From the NCBI GenBank assembly GCA_900541045.1, contig UQID01000020.1, positions 1 to 44,876 of the forward strand: DNA of 44,876 nt, given 5' to 3'. Positions within the stretch are counted from its first letter, which is position 1. Every line of letters begins with the position of its first letter. Below the pieces are notes generated by a model. The model did not search any database and had not been told where the DNA came from. It saw only the letters and a program-made list of their open reading frames with translations. Positions 15,768 to 24,342 of the stretch are shown here, in pieces. The position numbers were made by a program, and so were the translations under genes. This DNA is from an uncultured Collinsella sp. (lineage in GTDB: Bacteria > Actinomycetota > Coriobacteriia > Coriobacteriales > Coriobacteriaceae).

Positions 15768-17168
15768 ATGGATATTCAGAGCCCAACATATTCCGATGAC
15801 GAGCTGACTGCTTCACTTGTCGAGCATTTGGCGTCGCTCGACCGCGATGACAGCTATCGTGTGGAGCGCGTGCTCAAGTGCTCGGATGTCGAGACGACCG
15901 AACTCGTCTATTTTGAGGGCTCTGGCGGCGGGTCTCTCGGTCCCTTTGTCCGCAAGCGCATTGATGCTTCGGTGCAGATTGGCGGAGCATATGAGCGCCT
16001 GTTTGCGGCCCAGCGCGCCGGTCGTCGTTTTGAGCACTTACCCCGAATCGTCGATTGTCGCCGTGTGGGCGACGAGCTTGACGTGGTGATGGAGTATGTC
16101 GAAGGCGAGACACTCGAGGCGTTGGTGGGACGCCTGGGGGCGACGCCCGATTATGCCCGCGGGCTGTATCCCGTTCTGTGTGAAGCGGTGGGCGAGCTGC
16201 ATGCTGGTTTTGCAGCTGCGGGGGAGCCGGGGGTGCCGGTAATCCACCGCGACCTTAAACCCTCGAACATCATCGTATCGGGCGTGAGGTATGCGGCCGA
16301 TGCCGGCATGACCTTCTCGTCGCTGGTGATTATTGACCTGGGAATCGCGCGCGTTTGGCGCGATGGCGCCGGCGCCGACACCGTCAAGTTTGGCACGCGT
16401 TCCTATGCGCCGCCCGAGCAGTTTGGGTTTGGGCAGACGAGCGTCCGCAGTGATATTTACGCGCTTGGCGCGCTGCTGTTCTTTTGCCTGACGGGAACTG
16501 ACCCTAAACCGGGGCGGGACATACGTGAGCAATGCGAGGCGCATGACATTCCCGTTCCGCTGGCGGATGTGATTTGCATGGCGATGGCACTCGATCCCGG
16601 CAAGCGCTTTGCGAGCGCAAAGGCACTGGGGCATGCTGCGCGTGCGGCATATGAGCTATGTCTCCCTGCACCGTCGCCCGTGACCTTTTCTGCTGCCAGC
16701 GTGCCCCGGGCCGCGGTGCCACAGGTGCAACGGGTACAGCAGCCGGTTGCCTTCACGCTTCCGTCTTCTGCAAGACGGCGTTCGATCGTCTCTCTTGTGA
16801 CGTCCAAATGTGCGCGTCTGCTCTCGCGTATCCCCGAGCCCGTGGGGCGCATATGGAATGGATGCGTCTATGCGACAACATTGTTGCTGCTGATGGGCAG
16901 CCATTTTGCGGTATTTACGCCGACGAGCGAAAACCGAAACTATCCAACGTGGTTTTTGGCACTTGAGTATTTCTTTATGGTCGATGGCCTGGTGCTGCTC
17001 ATTACATTCGGAATGCTCGACCGGCGTAGGCTTCGACGTCGTTTTCCCGTTCTCGATCGGTATCGGGGGAGTGCTTTTGTCGAACTATGGTTCAAGGCAC
17101 TCGGGTTTATGTTTGCCGTCATGTGCGTCGTCGTTGTTATCGGCAACGCGACCGGTGTCGTCTCTTAG
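15768..17168 (+). CDS. Membrane-anchored Ser/Thr protein kinase
   Basis: Hanks-type kinase. The catalytic loop is VIHRDLKPSNIIV, the Mg loop is IIDLGIARVW (DLG instead of DFG), the activation end is FGTRSYAPPEQFG, and the helix F region is VRSDIYALGALLFFCLTG. The glycine-rich loop is weak (EGSGGGSLGPFVRKR), with the Lys in VRKRIDA. After residue ~300 comes a linker and two C-terminal membrane segments, with no extracellular sensor domain. The start is uncertain: ATGs at 15756, 15759 and 15768 are in frame and none has a good ribosome site. TATGAT at 15755-15760 would put the transcript start near 15767, hence a possibly leaderless mRNA beginning at 15768. Confidence 0.85.
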   Translation: MDIQSPTYSDDELTASLVEHLASLDRDDSYRVERVLKCSDVETTELVYFEGSGGGSLGPFVRKRIDASVQIGGAYERLFAAQRAGRRFEHLPRIVDCRRVGDELDVVMEYVEGETLEALVGRLGATPDYARGLYPVLCEAVGELHAGFAAAGEPGVPVIHRDLKPSNIIVSGVRYAADAGMTFSSLVIIDLGIARVWRDGAGADTVKFGTRSYAPPEQFGFGQTSVRSDIYALGALLFFCLTGTDPKPGRDIREQCEAHDIPVPLADVICMAMALDPGKRFASAKALGHAARAAYELCLPAPSPVTFSAASVPRAAVPQVQRVQQPVAFTLPSSARRRSIVSLVTSKCARLLSRIPEPVGRIWNGCVYATTLLLLMGSHFAVFTPTSENRNYPTWFLALEYFFMVDGLVLLITFGMLDRRRLRRRFPVLDRYRGSAFVELWFKALGFMFAVMCVVVVIGNATGVVS

Positions 17169-17175
17169 AAAATCG

Positions 17176-17204
17176 AAAAGGGCCCCGTTTGGGGCCCTTT
17201 TGCA
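17176..17204. terminator. Bidirectional terminator between convergent genes
   Basis: AAAAGGGCCCC / GGGGCCCTTTT, an 11-bp perfect stem with tetraloop GTTT, between the kinase and the minus-strand gene at 17212. Confidence 0.92.
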
Positions 17205-17211
17205 GTTGCAC

Positions 17212-18345
17212 TTAAATACGGTTCATTTGATTGGCAACCTTGTTGTACCAGTCCTGCCACGTGGGCGGGCAGTACTTCTTGGCGGCTGCCGGGGTAAGCG
17301 TGGAGCCATAGTTGGCGCCCAGGTAGGCAACGTGGGCGGAGACGCCCTCGCTCCAGCTGCCAAAGCTACGCCAACCGCCGCCGCGGGCGCTCCAGCCCCA
17401 GGCGTTATAGGAGCCGGCGCAATAGAGGCCCTTGCTGCTCTCGATACAGGCGATGGCGGGGGACCAACGGGGATCGACGCCGGTATTCCAGGCGGCAACG
17501 GCAAAGTTGTAGCCCTGGCCTGCCATAGGGGAGCCGGCAAGGTAGTTGTCGATGCGGCTCGTCCACTCGTTAATGAACGAGTCGTAATCGGAATTGCCGC
17601 TGTTGGGGCTGTTCGGCGTGGTGTCGATGGTGGTGTTGGAGTTGGTGGCCTGACTGTTGGAGTTATTGCCGCTTACACCCTCGCCCGAGATCTTCTCGGC
17701 GGCAGCGGCCTTGTCGGCCTCGAGCTTTGCCAGCTCGGCAGCATTTTCCTGCTCGGCCTTTGCCTGCGCCTCGCTGCGGAGCTGCTGAGCCTGCGCCAGT
17801 GCATCCTCGGCATTCTTTTGCTCGCCCTCGAGCTGAGACTTGGCCTGCTCGAGTTCAGTCTTGTTCTGCTCGAGCTCGGTCTGCATCTTGTTAAGCTCTT
17901 CGATCTCGTCGACGCTCGAGCTTGTAATCTGGTTGGTGTATTTGCAGGTGGTGATAAAGTCACCCAAGCTCTGCGTGTTCACCAGGAAGCTCACGATGGG
18001 GCTGGTGCCCTTCTGGTACTTATACAGATCGCGCATGGCGGAGCTTGCCTTGGCCTGCTGCTCGGGTAGCTCGGCCTCGATCTTATCGATGTTCGCCTCA
18101 TTGGAGTCGATCTGCTTTTGCAGACCCTCGAGCTTGGTTCGGGCGTCGTTGTAGGCGCTCGTAGCGTCCTCGATTTTTTTCTGGGCGGCGGAAAGCTGAT
18201 CCTGCGTTGCCTGCGAGGCGGCATAGGCCGCGACGGGGGAGAGCATCGGCGTGGCCGTCAGCGCGACGGCGAGCGCGGCGCTCGTGATGATACGAGCCGG
18301 CTTCGACGCGATGAGCGCTGCGGTGCGATGGTTCGAATGCTGCAT
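17212..18345 (-). CDS. Secreted coiled-coil protein with lysozyme-like C-terminal domain
   Basis: A 377-residue exported protein. The signal peptide ends near PVAAYAASQA. A long Gln/Glu/Lys/Ala coiled coil (residues ~45-210, with repeated LEQNKTELEQAKSQLEGE pattern) resembles the N-terminal part of PcsB/CwlO-type wall hydrolase regulators. A Ser/Asn-rich linker follows, then a ~110-residue lysozyme/transglycosylase-like domain (PAIACIESSKGLYCAGSYNA, WGWSARGGGWRSFG), whose Glu in CIES is the likely catalytic acid. ATG 18345 follows GAGGG. A role in cell separation or wall remodelling is inferred from the architecture. Unusual inverted repeats lie upstream. Confidence 0.85.
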   Translation of the reverse strand: MQHSNHRTAALIASKPARIITSAALAVALTATPMLSPVAAYAASQATQDQLSAAQKKIEDATSAYNDARTKLEGLQKQIDSNEANIDKIEAELPEQQAKASSAMRDLYKYQKGTSPIVSFLVNTQSLGDFITTCKYTNQITSSSVDEIEELNKMQTELEQNKTELEQAKSQLEGEQKNAEDALAQAQQLRSEAQAKAEQENAAELAKLEADKAAAAEKISGEGVSGNNSNSQATNSNTTIDTTPNSPNSGNSDYDSFINEWTSRIDNYLAGSPMAGQGYNFAVAAWNTGVDPRWSPAIACIESSKGLYCAGSYNAWGWSARGGGWRSFGSWSEGVSAHVAYLGANYGSTLTPAAAKKYCPPTWQDWYNKVANQMNRI

Positions 18346-18406
18346 CCAGTCCCTCTGCAATCAATCGTAGGTTAATGGTCGGAGTGTATTCTACTACTGC
18401 TTTCGA

Positions 18407-18446
18407 CCTCAACTTGAACCTTAAAGGTTCTAAAGGGTCAAGTTGA
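18407..18446. promoter_or_regulatory. Nested inverted repeats upstream of the cell-wall gene
   Basis: GAACCTTAAAGGTTC (18416-18430) is a perfect palindrome, enclosed by TCAACTTGA (18409-18417) and TCAAGTTGA (18438-18446). The dyad spacing recalls MerR-type operators. TAGAAT (minus strand, near 18388) could be the -10 box it controls. The rest of 18447-18578 holds no gene that I can see. Confidence 0.4.
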
Positions 18447-18578
18447 ACTTGAGGCTTTGGCCTTGACCTGCGGGAATGGTGAATTGTTGAGAAACCATAG
18501 AGTTCAACTTTAACGTTACGGCACCCTGTTTGTAAGGGTTTTTGGCCGCAAAAGCTACCTCAACGTGGGGTTTTGCAA

Positions 18579-19211
18579 CTACAGGGTTCCTTCGCGACGA
18601 GCCCGCTCCACCTCTTTGAGTGCCTCGGCGGGAGTGAAGGAACAGGTGCCGTCGCCGAGCCTGACCACCTGGACGTCGTCACCGATATGGACTTCTCCGC
18701 CCTGCAGCACGACGCCAAAAATGCCCTCGTGGGGGAAGATGCAGTCGCCGGCGAGATAGTAGATGGCACAGCGTGTGTGGCAGACCTTGCCGATCTGACT
18801 GATTTCGACGAGTACTTCGCTGCCAATCTTGAGCTGCGTTCCCAAGGGGAACGAGAGCAGGTTGATGCCCTGGGTGGTGAAGTTCTCACCAAAGTCGCCC
18901 TCGTGCACATCGAGCCCGCGCGCCTGCGCCGTCTGGATAGACTCTGCAGCTAAAAAGGAAACCTGGCGGTGCCAATGTCCGGCGTGCGCATCGGAGGCGA
19001 GGCCAAACTGCTCGATGACGGTGTCGTGCCCGTCGGCGACGGGTGACTTACGCGTGCCTTTGTGCTCCGACGTGTTGATCGAGACGATGCGGGCAGGCCC
19101 CTTGTAAGCATCGTTTGCGGTGCGTAGGGGAGCTGCCGTCTGGGCACGATCCGCAAGTTCGCGCTTTGCGGCGTCAATGATGGGGTTGTTGATCGGATGA
19201 GCCTGGGGCAC
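18579..19211 (-). CDS. MOSC domain protein
   Basis: A 210-residue protein. The C-terminal ~160 residues form a MOSC (Mo-cofactor sulfurase C-terminal) domain: VSINTSEHKGTRK, GDFGENFTTQGINLLSFPLGTQLKIG and the Cys region IGKVCHTRCAIYY. Stand-alone MOSC proteins are thought to handle sulfur or molybdenum cofactor. The N-terminus (MPQAHPINNPIIDAAKRELAD) is extra. The start is GTG 19211 with AAAGG upstream. No molybdenum cofactor gene is adjacent, so the physiological substrate is unknown. Confidence 0.85.
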   Translation of the reverse strand: MPQAHPINNPIIDAAKRELADRAQTAAPLRTANDAYKGPARIVSINTSEHKGTRKSPVADGHDTVIEQFGLASDAHAGHWHRQVSFLAAESIQTAQARGLDVHEGDFGENFTTQGINLLSFPLGTQLKIGSEVLVEISQIGKVCHTRCAIYYLAGDCIFPHEGIFGVVLQGGEVHIGDDVQVVRLGDGTCSFTPAEALKEVERARREGTL

Positions 19212-19349
19212 AGTGTACCTTTCGACGGGGCGGGCAACATGTTGAATCCTACAACAACGGTGGGTTCATTGCCCGTTGTCGTACACCGGTGATCGCCGCC
19301 TTCGTGCTGGATAATTACGCCGATTGCCATAGATACGGTGGAGCTTTGG

Positions 19350-19375
19350 GTGCCGGCGGCTCGGCACGCTAGAAT
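19350..19375 (+). promoter_or_regulatory. Hairpin plus -10 box upstream of the ligase gene
   Basis: GTGCCG/CGGCAC stem (19350-19367), then GC and TAGAAT (19370-19375), 57 nt before the start at 19432. The remaining part of the 220-nt gap holds a weaker repeat, ACAACGG/CCGTTGT. Confidence 0.5.
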
Positions 19376-19431
19376 AAATCAGTTGCACAAAGACCGCCCG
19401 TCGTGTGGGCAGTTCTAGATAGGAAGTTTCC

Positions 19432-20688
19432 ATGGCATTGCAGTTTATAGAGCGTGAGTTTATCCCCGTGCTGCTCGGCGGCGACATCAACGCGTATTCG
19501 GTGGCGCGCGCTTTCTACGAGGAGTATCAGGTTAAGAGCCTGGTCTTTGGCAAGTACCAGACCGGCCCCGCGTATCGCAGCCAAATTATCGATTACACGC
19601 CCAACGTGGATATCGATACCATGTCGGTCATGATCGAAACCGTTAACGGCGTCGCACAGGCCAATCCTGATAAGAAGATTATTCTCATGGGCTGTGGCGA
19701 CAACTACGTCGCGCTTGCTGCGCAGGCTCAGGACGCCGGCCAGCTTGTCTCGAACGTCATCGCGCCCTATGCGCCCTACAGCATGCTCGAGCAGTGCCAG
19801 AAGAAGGAGATCTTCTACGAGCTGTGCGAGAAGCACGGTGTGCCCTATCCGCACACGTTTACCTTTACCATGGCGATGCTCAACGCTCAGGGTGAGGCTT
19901 CCGCCGAGGTGCTCGACCAGATCGACTTCCCCTTTCCGATGATTCTGAAGCCCTCTGACGGCATCATGTGGTGGGAGCACGAGTTCGAGGGTCAGAAGAA
20001 GGCCTACGAGATTGCCGATCGCGCCGAGCTGGAACAGGTCATTCGCGATGTGTACGCCAGCGGCTACACCGATGACCTCATCTTGCAGGACCGCGTGCCC
20101 GGCAACGACGAGTACATGCGCGTGCTTACCAGTTATTCCGACCGCAACGGCAAGGTTCGCATGATGTGCCTGGGTCACGTGCTGCTCGAGGAGCATCAGC
20201 CCCACGGTGTCGGCAACCATGCCTGCATCATCACTGAGCCCAACGACGAGCTCATGGGTGGCGTGCGCAAGCTGCTTGAGGACCTTAAGTTTACGGGCTT
20301 CTCCAACTTTGACGTCAAGTACGACGAGCGCGATGGCTCGTTTAAGTTCTTCGACTTCAACACGCGTCAGGGCCGCAGTAATTACTATGTCACCAATAGT
20401 GGCTTTAACGTTGCTAAATATGTGGTGGATGAGTACGTCTATAACCGCCCGTTTGAGCCGGAATTTGTGACGGCGCAGGATGAGGCTCTGTGGATGGTTG
20501 TTCCTATGGGCGTCGTTGACAAGTACGTCAAGGACCCCGAGCTGCGTGCGAAGGCACATCGTCTGGTCAAGGAGGGCAAGGCTGCCGATCCTTCGTTTAT
20601 GAAGGGTGATTTTGTCTTTAACCGCTGGCTGCGCATGTGGCACACCAAGCTGCGCCACTTTAAGCTGTTCAAGACGTATTACAAGTAG
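19432..20688 (+). CDS. ATP-grasp ligase, probable D-aspartate ligase of peptidoglycan
   Basis: A 418-residue ATP-grasp enzyme. The N-terminus (EFIPVLLGGDINAYSVARAF) matches my memory of Enterococcus faecium D-aspartate ligase (Aslfm), which activates D-Asp as an acyl phosphate and attaches it to the lysine side chain of the stem peptide. ATP-grasp elements are visible: FPMILKPSDGIMWWEHEF, DLILQDRVPGNDEYM, and the metal-binding FDFNTRQGRSNYY. An aspartate/glutamate racemase gene starts 85 nt downstream, which fits supply of D-Asp. A generic carboxylate-amine ligase is the alternative. Ribosome site AGGAAG. Confidence 0.75.
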   Translation: MALQFIEREFIPVLLGGDINAYSVARAFYEEYQVKSLVFGKYQTGPAYRSQIIDYTPNVDIDTMSVMIETVNGVAQANPDKKIILMGCGDNYVALAAQAQDAGQLVSNVIAPYAPYSMLEQCQKKEIFYELCEKHGVPYPHTFTFTMAMLNAQGEASAEVLDQIDFPFPMILKPSDGIMWWEHEFEGQKKAYEIADRAELEQVIRDVYASGYTDDLILQDRVPGNDEYMRVLTSYSDRNGKVRMMCLGHVLLEEHQPHGVGNHACIITEPNDELMGGVRKLLEDLKFTGFSNFDVKYDERDGSFKFFDFNTRQGRSNYYVTNSGFNVAKYVVDEYVYNRPFEPEFVTAQDEALWMVVPMGVVDKYVKDPELRAKAHRLVKEGKAADPSFMKGDFVFNRWLRMWHTKLRHFKLFKTYYK

Positions 20689-20697
20689 ACGAGCGTG

Positions 20698-20736
20698 GCG
20701 CCCGTCCGGTATGTATCGGGCGGGCGCGGGTATGAT
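20698..20736 (+). promoter_or_regulatory. Hairpin followed by TATGAT upstream of the racemase
   Basis: GCGCCCGTCCG pairs with CGGGCGGGCGC (20698-20727) around an 8-nt loop; TATGAT follows 3 nt later (20731-20736). Confidence 0.5.
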
Positions 20737-20772
20737 ACGCGCAATTGCGTGGGCGTCACCAAGGAGGCGGCG

Positions 20773-21519
20773 ATGGAAAAGCTGGGAGTTATCGGCGGCA
20801 TGGGCGCCGAGGCCACGTCGTATTACTACGACCAGGTGGTACGTCATACGGCGGCTACGTGCGACCAGGAGCATATCGACATGGTGGTGCTTTCCAAGTC
20901 GACCATGCCCGACCGCACGCTGGCCATCAAGACCGGTGAGCATGCCGAGCTGCTGGCGACCATGAAGGAGTGCGCCCAAGCGCTCGAGTCGCTGGGCTGC
21001 GCGCACATAGCGATTCCCTGCAACACGTCACACTACTTCTACGACCAGATCCAGTCGTTTACGAAGGTGCCGATTATCCACATGCCGCGGGAGTCGGTGC
21101 GCTATGCTCTGGCCGGCGCGGTGATGGGGGAGTGCGAGTTCGACCCCAACCTGAGCATGCCGGCCGAGCCGGTGCACAAGATCGGCATCATGGGCACCGA
21201 CGGTACCGTGGGCGCAGACGTCTATGGGCGCGAATGTGAGACCGCGGGCGTTGAGGTCGTCTATCCCAGCGAAAAGCGTCAGGCCGACGTGATGTCGCTC
21301 ATCTACGACGATGTGAAGGCCGGGCGCGAACCCGATATGGACAAGTTCGACCGCGTGATGTGGGAGTTCGCCCGTAGCGGCTGCGACCGCGTCATCCTGG
21401 CCTGCACGGAGCTCTCGGTGCTGCAGAAGTATCGCGAGATGCCCGAGATCACCCTCGATGCGATGGATGTCCTGGTACGCGAGTCCATCATTCGCAGCGG
21501 CGTCCCCTACCGCCTGTAG
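20773..21519 (+). CDS. Aspartate/glutamate racemase family protein
   Basis: A 248-residue cofactor-independent racemase. It opens with the family signature LGVIGGMGAEATSYYY. The two catalytic cysteines are in IAIPCNTSHYF and VILACTELSVL. These place it in the Asp/Glu racemase superfamily, most like aspartate racemase because the first Cys is followed by Asn-Thr and the second by Thr-Glu-Leu. AAGGAGG lies 5 nt before ATG 20773. The adjacent ligase suggests it makes D-aspartate for the peptidoglycan cross-bridge; D-Glu supply is the alternative. Confidence 0.88.
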   Translation: MEKLGVIGGMGAEATSYYYDQVVRHTAATCDQEHIDMVVLSKSTMPDRTLAIKTGEHAELLATMKECAQALESLGCAHIAIPCNTSHYFYDQIQSFTKVPIIHMPRESVRYALAGAVMGECEFDPNLSMPAEPVHKIGIMGTDGTVGADVYGRECETAGVEVVYPSEKRQADVMSLIYDDVKAGREPDMDKFDRVMWEFARSGCDRVILACTELSVLQKYREMPEITLDAMDVLVRESIIRSGVPYRL

Positions 21520-21578
21520 CCCTCGACCTGCAAAAAAGGGACAGGTTTATTTTGGTAGGCGGTATCTGGGAAAACAGT

Positions 21579-21616
21579 AAAGGCCTCGGCTCGTTTGGTG
21601 CGAGCCGGGGCCTTTT
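21579..21616. terminator. Bidirectional terminator between racemase and ecfT
   Basis: AAAGGCCTCGGCTCG / CGAGCCGGGGCCTTTT, about 15 bp, between convergent genes. Confidence 0.88.
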
Positions 21617-21643
21617 GCGTTTGTCGGTTGCTGCCAGCGATTG

Positions 21644-22390
21644 CTAGAACAGGAAACCGATGGCGATAAGGGCGATGCTGACGATAAGTACGGCGATATC
21701 CAGGCCTTTGATGGGGTAGCGCTTGTACGAGCTCGCACGCGTGCGCAGGTAGAAGCCGCGCTGCTCGGCGGCAAGCGCGGTGGCATCGGTCTTGCCCACG
21801 CTCGAGATAAGCAGTGGCACGCACAGCGGCAGCATGAGCTTGAGTTTCTTAATAGGATTCTTAGTGTCGTATTCGACGCCGCGTGCAGTCTGCGCCTCCA
21901 TGATGGCGTTCATTTCCTGGCCAAATACCGGCACAAAGCGCAGTGCCGTGGTAAAGGTGAAGGCATAGCGATATGGCACGTGCAGCACCTCGACGCAAGC
22001 GTTGGCGAGGTCGTTGAGTTTGGTCACCATAAGCATGAGGATGAGTGGCAGCGCCACACCCAACAGGCGTAGGCAGGCCTTCGATCCGGTAATGAGGCCC
22101 GTGTCGGTGATAAAGCCCCACACGATGTTGCCATCGCGCATAAAGGCCAGCTGAAGTACCAGCATGATAAGCGCGAGCGGAATCAGCAGCTTGAGTAGCG
22201 AGAGCAGACGGTCGGCGACGCCGGCGTAGGCGCCCAGTGCAAGGGTGAGCGCCAAAAAGCCCAACAGTGCCACGTAGGTGTCAGACAAGAAGATGCCGAT
22301 GATGATGGCTGCGGCAAGGCCCAGTTTGACGACCGGGTTCAAGCGGTGCAGCAGTGTATCGCCCGGCATATAGTCGATGACGTTAACCAC
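21644..22390 (-). CDS. ecfT: ECF transporter transmembrane component EcfT
   Basis: A 248-residue membrane scaffold that couples the ATPases to the substrate-binding S component. Hydrophobic segments flank the cytoplasmic coupling region with the two Ala-Arg-Gly-type signatures, MEAQTARGVEYD and AAEQRGFYLR. The start is GTG 22390, overlapping the ecfA stop by 8 nt, so the two are translationally coupled. It is the last gene of the minus-strand order S component, ecfA, ecfT and ends at a strong bidirectional terminator. Confidence 0.92.
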   Translation of the reverse strand: MVNVIDYMPGDTLLHRLNPVVKLGLAAAIIIGIFLSDTYVALLGFLALTLALGAYAGVADRLLSLLKLLIPLALIMLVLQLAFMRDGNIVWGFITDTGLITGSKACLRLLGVALPLILMLMVTKLNDLANACVEVLHVPYRYAFTFTTALRFVPVFGQEMNAIMEAQTARGVEYDTKNPIKKLKLMLPLCVPLLISSVGKTDATALAAEQRGFYLRTRASSYKRYPIKGLDIAVLIVSIALIAIGFLF

Positions 22391-24134
22391 GGTGGACCAT
22401 CTCCTCGGTAATGCGAACGATATCGGTGACCTCGCTCACCTGTGCAAAGGCGGGAGAGACGGAGGATGCCAGGCGACGAGAAAGCTCTATGATCTGGGGT
22501 GGCTCAACATAGGCTCGCTGCATGAGCTCGATGTTCGAGAACAGTTCGTGCGTGCAGCCGCGCTCGAGGATGCGGCCGTCGGCCATGACTACGATGCGCT
22601 CGGCAAAGTCGGAGACGACTTCCATGTCGTGGCAGACCATGATTACAGCGCAGCCGCGCTCGGCCATGGTGCGTACGGTTTCCATGACGGTCATGCACTC
22701 GCGGTAGTCAAGGCCGCTCGTGGGCTCGTCGAGCACCACGATTTTGGGTTCTACGACCACGACAGAGGCGAGTGCCACCATCTGGCGCTGACCGCGCGAG
22801 AGCGAGAAGGGCGCCTCGTCGGCCGGCAAGCCAAAGCGGTCGATGACGAGCTGGGCGCGACGCAGTGCCTCGGCACGGTCGATGCCGGCAAGCTCCAAGC
22901 CAAAGGCGACCTCGTCGAGCACGGTGTCCTTGCAGATCTGGCGGTCGGGGTTTTGGAAGAGGGTTGCGACTTCGCGGGCGATGCGGCTCGTGGGAACGGC
23001 TGCGGTATCCAGTCCCGTGACGCGCACGCTGCCCGAGGCGGGCTTAAGCAGGCCTGTAAGCAGCTTGGTGAGCGTGGTCTTGCCGGCGCCGTTTTGGCCG
23101 ACGATGCCCACGAGCTCGCCGGGATAGAGGGTCAGGTTGAGGTCGTGGACGGCGGCGCCGCCATTGGGATAGGCAAACTCAACGTGATCGAAGGCGAGCA
23201 CGGGCTCGGCGTCCTTGGCGTGCGGGCGCAACGACGGTGCGTGCGGTGAGCCGGATGGTGCCTGAATGTCGCTGCTTGCGTGTGCGGGGTCGACGATGCC
23301 CGTAATCAGACGCTCGGCCTCATCAACATCCAAACAGGGAGTGCCACTGGCCAGGCCATCGGCCTCGAGGCTGTTGAAAATGCGCGTGACACGCGGGCAA
23401 TCGACGCCGATGGCGCGGAGCTCATCGGCGTGCGCGAAGACCTCGTGCGGCTCGCCCTGTAGCGCGATTTCGCCATGATTGAGCACGAGCACGCGGTTGC
23501 AATACTCCGAAAGCAGGGCGACTTTTTGCTCAACGACAACGATGGTGATGCCGAGTGCACGGTTGGCTTCACGCAGGGTCTCGAAGACCAGCGTGGAGCT
23601 GGCGGGGTCGAGCGCTGCAGTGGGTTCGTCGAGCACGAGCACACGCGGACGCATGGCGAGGATGGCGGCGATGGCAACCTTTTGCTTTTGGCCGCCTGAG
23701 AGGGTGGCGATCTCGCGGTCGCGCAGGTCGCTGATGCCGACGGTCTCGAGCGTTTCGCTCACACGTTGCTCGATTTGGTCGTGGGGAACGCCAAAGTTCT
23801 CCAGGCCAAATAGCATCTCGTCCTCGACGACCGAGGCGACCATTTGCGTGTCGATGTCCTGCAACACACTGCCGACGATCTGCGATACGTCGGTGAGCGA
23901 GACCTCGCAGGTGTCGTGGCCGTCAACTAACACGGAGCCATAAAAGGCGCCGGTGTAATGGTGGGGTACGGCTCCCGACAGGCAGGCGGCAAGTGTGGAC
24001 TTGCCGGCGCCCGAAGGCCCGATAATGCCGATAAAATCTCCCCTGTTCACGCCGAGCGAGATATGCTTAAGCGCCTGCTCGGTCTGCGTGCCGTAGGAGA
24101 ACGAGACATCGTCGACGTTGATGATCGTTTCCAT
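22383..24134 (-). CDS. ecfA: Fused double ECF ATPase (EcfA-EcfA')
   Basis: A 583-residue protein with two complete ABC ATPase domains in tandem. First half: Walker A GIIGPSGAGKSTLAAC, signature LSGGQKQKVAIA, Walker B RVLVLDEPTAALD. Second half: GIVGQNGAGKTTLTKL, LSRGQRQMVALA, KIVVLDEPTSGLD. A variable Pro/Ser/His linker (~residues 280-310) joins them. Most ECF systems use two separate genes (ecfA1, ecfA2); here both come from one chain. It energises tryptophan uptake if the upstream S component is its partner, though ECF modules are often shared. A 208-nt gap with a long hairpin separates it from the S gene. Confidence 0.92.
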   Translation of the reverse strand: METIINVDDVSFSYGTQTEQALKHISLGVNRGDFIGIIGPSGAGKSTLAACLSGAVPHHYTGAFYGSVLVDGHDTCEVSLTDVSQIVGSVLQDIDTQMVASVVEDEMLFGLENFGVPHDQIEQRVSETLETVGISDLRDREIATLSGGQKQKVAIAAILAMRPRVLVLDEPTAALDPASSTLVFETLREANRALGITIVVVEQKVALLSEYCNRVLVLNHGEIALQGEPHEVFAHADELRAIGVDCPRVTRIFNSLEADGLASGTPCLDVDEAERLITGIVDPAHASSDIQAPSGSPHAPSLRPHAKDAEPVLAFDHVEFAYPNGGAAVHDLNLTLYPGELVGIVGQNGAGKTTLTKLLTGLLKPASGSVRVTGLDTAAVPTSRIAREVATLFQNPDRQICKDTVLDEVAFGLELAGIDRAEALRRAQLVIDRFGLPADEAPFSLSRGQRQMVALASVVVVEPKIVVLDEPTSGLDYRECMTVMETVRTMAERGCAVIMVCHDMEVVSDFAERIVVMADGRILERGCTHELFSNIELMQRAYVEPPQIIELSRRLASSVSPAFAQVSEVTDIVRITEEMVHRG

Positions 24135-24235
24135 GGATACCTTTCATAGTCATCGGAGTTTCTTGAATGACGAACCGTATAAGAACGTCCATGAACCCGT
24201 TGTTTGGGACAGTCTTTGGTGGTGAAGCACGGAGA

Positions 24236-24336
24236 CGGCTTTACGAGGTGCCCCAGGTTGGCGCGAAAGAGGAACGAAGCGTACTTGGGTATGCGAGCGA
24301 CGAATGAACGCCAAGATGGGGCACCTCGTAAAGCCG
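24236..24336 (-). ncRNA. Structured 3'-UTR element, family 1, copy C (after trpP)
   Basis: Begins 6 nt after the stop of the S-component gene. The outer arms (24236-24255 with 24317-24336) are 20 bp and perfect, and unrelated in sequence to the arms of copies A and B. Inside lie the same GG/GA internal loop, a TTGGCG/CGCCAA stem, the GAAAGAGGAACGAA and GAGCGACGAATGAA strands, and the apical stem GCGTAC/GTATGC. The element sits between the S gene and ecfA in the same operon direction, so it may also tune how much transcript reaches ecfA-ecfT. Confidence 0.75.
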
Positions 24337-24342
24337 AGCGGG

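Noticed and set aside
19369..21006. 545-codon minus-strand frame opposite the D-Asp ligase
   Set aside because: Shadow frame; the plus-strand protein has intact ATP-grasp motifs.
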